Shown here one piece after another: positions 61,017 through 64,000 of a DNA stretch of 64,000 nt. Source of the stretch: Paragorgia papillata (Eukaryota > Cnidaria > Anthozoa > Scleralcyonacea > Coralliidae); NCBI GenBank assembly GCA_035771165.1, contig JAWNZC010000259.1:847501-911500 (forward strand). Direction: 5' to 3'. Position numbers and translations under genes: made by a program. Every line of letters begins with the position of its first letter. Within the stretch, counting starts at the first letter, position 1. The notes beneath the pieces were generated by a model, which searched no databases, was not told where the DNA came from, and saw only the letters and a program-made list of their open reading frames with translations.

Positions 61017-62733
61017 TATTGCTGCCGAGCGTCAGCGAGGCAGCACACTATTCTTGGCGTTCGTCTTGGGTTAGCTGTGTCTTTACTCGTGCCCAGTCCA
61101 TTTGCCGAGCTATGTATAGCGCGCAAAGACTCGATTTGTTGAAAATTGTGTTTGTACGAAAAACGGATTTCGTATATTACGCAATCGCTTCGCAAATGAT
61201 TCCTAGCCTGCGTACAGGCCCTCAATTAAGCTCCGCTGCTCAAAGCAGCGTAGCATTTCAGAAACATTCAAACAGGAAGATTGTACAAACTACAAAAGTA
61301 AACAATCTGAATTTAATTTGTATTTGTATTTAATAAGATCGTCAGTTCGCTAGTGCTAGTTTACACTAGAAAAATCTTAAAATAAATAATTTAAATAATT
61401 AATATATTTACTAAAATTTTGAGTATAACTTCTAAATGGATAAATATATAAATATATGGTAAATTACATATATATTACATTTTTCTATGAGTTAGAGGGT
61501 TAACACTAATTATATAAATCAACTAAGCTGCTTACGAAAATTTAATAGCAGTTCAAACCTTGCCACCACCTCCAGGGGATTTTCAGCGAGAAAAGATTTT
61601 CTTGTGAAGGTAAAAGACAACTACATTTAATATTACGATTGTGTGTTGCTGACTTTGAAAAACCTTTTTATGACAAACTTACCGTTGTTATCATATCGAA
61701 GAAAATCCTCGACCTCTAACTGATTTAGTTTACGGCTAATATGTATAAAAGTGGAAATAAAGATTTCTCACAAAGTTCTGATCAATCACAATCAAGAGTT
61801 AAAAAATAATAATAATAGCAATACTATATTGGAGAGTAAAGGCTCAGTTTAGACGTCGCCCTTGTGTCGAGTCAAATCTTATTATTTAGCTTAAATCCCA
61901 CCACAAGTTCATCACAAGTCCAGCGTATGAAGACAATGTCAAATATATAAAAGTCAAACTCGGTTCAAATCTATGAGAACATCATGGATTACAAGAACGG
62001 CGTGGATTCAGTGTCCAGTTCTAATTGACTGGCACCATTTTGATTTAATTGACTTGATGAACGACATATAAGGTAATTAATCACATAAAGATCTGACGAA
62101 TAATACCCAGGATACCAGAGGTTCATTTGTTTTCTATTCATGCATGGGTTAAATATTAATATATATCGGACTGGGCAAACTTGGCTGGAGTGGGCAAACT
62201 CGGGTGGAGTGGGCAAACTCGGGTGGAGTGGGCAAACTCGGGTGGAGTGGGCAAACTCGGGTGGAGTGGGCAAACTTGGGTGGAGTGGGCAAACTCGGGT
62301 GGAGTGGGCAAACTTGGGTGGAGTGGGCAAACTTGGGTGGAGTGGGCAAACTCGGGTGGAGTGGGCAAACTCGGGTGGAGTGGGCAAACTCGGGTGGAGT
62401 GGGCAAACTTGGGTGGAGTGGGCAAACTCGGGTGGAGTGGGCAAACTTGGGTGGAGTGGGCAAACTTGGGTGGAGTGGGCAAACTCGGGGGGAGTGGGCA
62501 AACTTGGGTGGAGTGGGCAAACTTGGGTGGAGTGGGCAAACTCGGGGGGAGTGGATAAATTTGGGTGGAATGGGCAAACTCGGGTGGAGTGGACTAACTC
62601 GGGTGGTGTTACTGGAGTGGGAAAGAGAGTGTTACTTGGGCCACAGACTACACAAGGTTGCCTGTGGAGTACGCTAAAGGTTTTCAGCTCAATAACGAGG
62701 CAGCACTTCACTTGCGATAGTAACATCTAGTCT
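61017..62733. other. 1.7-kb insert specific to unit 4
   Basis: Interrupts sequence that is continuous in units 1-3 (gttgctattatctaatcacataaa). Both ends contain cgaggcagcac, near 61035 and 62697. Contains a GC-richer opening block (61021-61260), about 800 bp of AT-rich DNA without genes, and the 20-bp minisatellite. No transposase or terminal inverted repeats confirmed. Confidence 0.6.
62171..62608. repeat. 20-bp minisatellite, about 22 copies
   Basis: Unit gggtggagtgggcaaactcg with c/t and t/g variants at two fixed positions. Because 20 is not a multiple of three and the unit has no stop in any reading, every frame on both strands is open and encodes the same 20-residue period. The ORFs of 125-245 codons here are therefore not evidence of genes. 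Confidence 0.95.
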
Positions 62734-62980
62734 AATCACATAAATTCAAAGTGTGGGTGTGTTTTTCCCACAACACCAAACATGAAAATTTCTGATTATT
62801 TTTGATAATTACGAGGGATTTTCGAAAAAGACTTGTTTCTTTTTACTCGGGCTACCGATTTTAGGTTTTGGCTCGTTTTTTTTCCCCATTTGGGGTGTCA
62901 CGAACTTGCATTTTTGCACTTTTTACTTCCGCTAATATTCATACTTCCGGTGAGTTGTTAGCCGTGTGACTGAGTGGACT

Positions 62981-63387
62981 GAGACCCCGTTTACACGATG
63001 CCGGTACAACTTGAAAACGGAACAAAATCATGCCGTTTAGGCCTTGCGTTTACACGATACCGGGACAAAAATGACACGAAAATGGCACAAAATGAAGACG
63101 GGTTCCTTGGCGGCATGAAATGAAAATGGAACACTAACCGGTATCGTGTAAACGCCCGTGCCATAACAGTTTGATGACGGTAATCACGATATATACGACC
63201 ACAGTATTCGGGTCAGCAGTATTCACAAAGTCTTCTCAATTCTCATTGGAAGAGAATAGTCACATGCTAATCCGTCATTATATTATACCGGCACCGTGTA
63301 AACGGAAGGCTTTTTGGCCTGTATTTACACACCGGCATGATTTTCTTCCGTTTTCAAATTGTACCGTCATCGTGTAAACGGGGTCTG
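62981..63387. mobile_element. hAT-like MITE, unit 5 copy
   Basis: Best preserved of the five: left end gagaccccgtttacacgatg and right end its near-perfect reverse complement. Marks the head of a fifth tandem unit. Confidence 0.75.
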
Positions 63388-64000
63388 AGTGAGGCCGTGA
63401 GGCATGTTGTAAGTTCTTTGCTCCTTTCACTTTTGGAGTTGGACAAAAAGTTGAAAAGATTTGCCTTTTGATCAAGGTAATCTTGCACGTTGTTGGTAGA
63501 TTTTGAAAGCCAAATTTGTCGTTAAACAGTGATCAGATGTAGCTGAAAACTGACTTAATCGTAAATATGTTCACCAGTGTGAGGTATATGCACCACATGC
63601 AACCTTCGATTCAGGCGCCGCGCACTTGTCAGCATCCCGAGTGAACGCCTGACCCAGGCGTCTTGTTAAGTAATAATTGCAAAGTGCATGGAACATTCTA
63701 AAGTCTGTGTATTTAGTTGCTTTTTTACATACTAGACTGGGCCAGCGTGAAAGCAAAATATGAAAATTTAGGTCCATATTTAATGAGCATTGGTCAAAGC
63801 CTGCAAATGAGACACAACAGAATCCACAGATAGACGTCTTGGACGACTATCAGAATTGATCACAAGAAACAAATATATTATATTCGCCTTTCAAGTTTCA
63901 ATGTATTGGAAAAGCTGACAACAGCTGCGTTGAAATCGACAATAAAGAATTGGAAATAGAATATTTGTAGCGGAACGTATGGGATTAACCCCGTTTCACA
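63388..64000. other. 5' flank of a fifth transporter unit
   Basis: Collinear with 449-1060, 12689-13300 and equivalents. By spacing, the uORF and transporter ATG would fall about 60 and 250 bp beyond the window edge. The array therefore continues to the right. Confidence 0.75.

Noticed and set aside
61989..62730. ORFs up to 245 codons over the 20-bp minisatellite
   Set aside because: All six frames are open because the repeat unit lacks stops; no non-repetitive domain is attached.

Overview
The window looks like repeat-rich nuclear DNA of an invertebrate animal, most likely a cnidarian and probably an anthozoan. It is AT-rich with eukaryotic spacing. It carries decayed non-LTR retrotransposons, a Penelope-like element with a GIY-YIG endonuclease, a solo LTR, many MITEs, and a Crypton/ZMYM2-type recombinase fragment. 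No operon, bacterial gene block, rRNA, tRNA or CRISPR array was seen. The host assignment is inference from the repeat repertoire and protein style, not from a marker gene.

The backbone is a tandem segmental duplication. One unit is repeated four times, with the 5' flank of a fifth copy at the right edge. Approximate unit boundaries are 1-12180, 12180-25760, 25760-47440, 47440-62880 and 62880-64000. Each unit is: hAT-like MITE, conserved 41-codon upstream ORF, intronless MFS transporter gene of the MFSD8/SPX-MFS type, hypervariable CAA-rich tract, about 5 kb of non-coding spacer with foldback elements, a solo LTR, then a GATCGC-rich MITE. The transporter start codons lie at 1306, 13543, 27125 and 48844. 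Copy 1 is broken by a 1-bp deletion. Copies 2 and 3 have lost the original stop and gained a Q/N/K/T-rich tail. Copy 4 keeps the ancestral-looking stop.

The units are mosaic. In the transporter, copies 1 and 4 resemble each other and copies 2 and 3 resemble each other. In the distal spacer, units 1 and 2 are nearly identical while 3 and 4 share an extra 365-bp block. Unequal crossing-over or gene conversion explains this. Small inversions distinguish the units at 7495-7863, about 56200-56300 and 59956-60181.

Unit 3 is enlarged by nested insertions. A Penelope-like element sits in a (TA)n tract (33.8-36.1 kb), with a hammerhead-ribozyme-like motif overlapping its stop codon. The solo LTR (39.4-44.5 kb) is split by a 707-bp hAT-like element and by a CR1/L2-type LINE, which is itself split by a second LINE. 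A further LINE tail lies at 46.2-46.7 kb.

In unit 4 most of the central spacer (51.3-55.5 kb) is replaced by unrelated DNA. That DNA has several hairpin MITEs and a recombinase-like exon disrupted by a C20 run. Further right are a GC-rich 280-bp island, a ~112-bp satellite and a 20-bp minisatellite that is open in every frame. The only intact protein-coding candidates are the transporter copies 2, 3 and 4. Everything else recognisable is mobile-element or repeat DNA.
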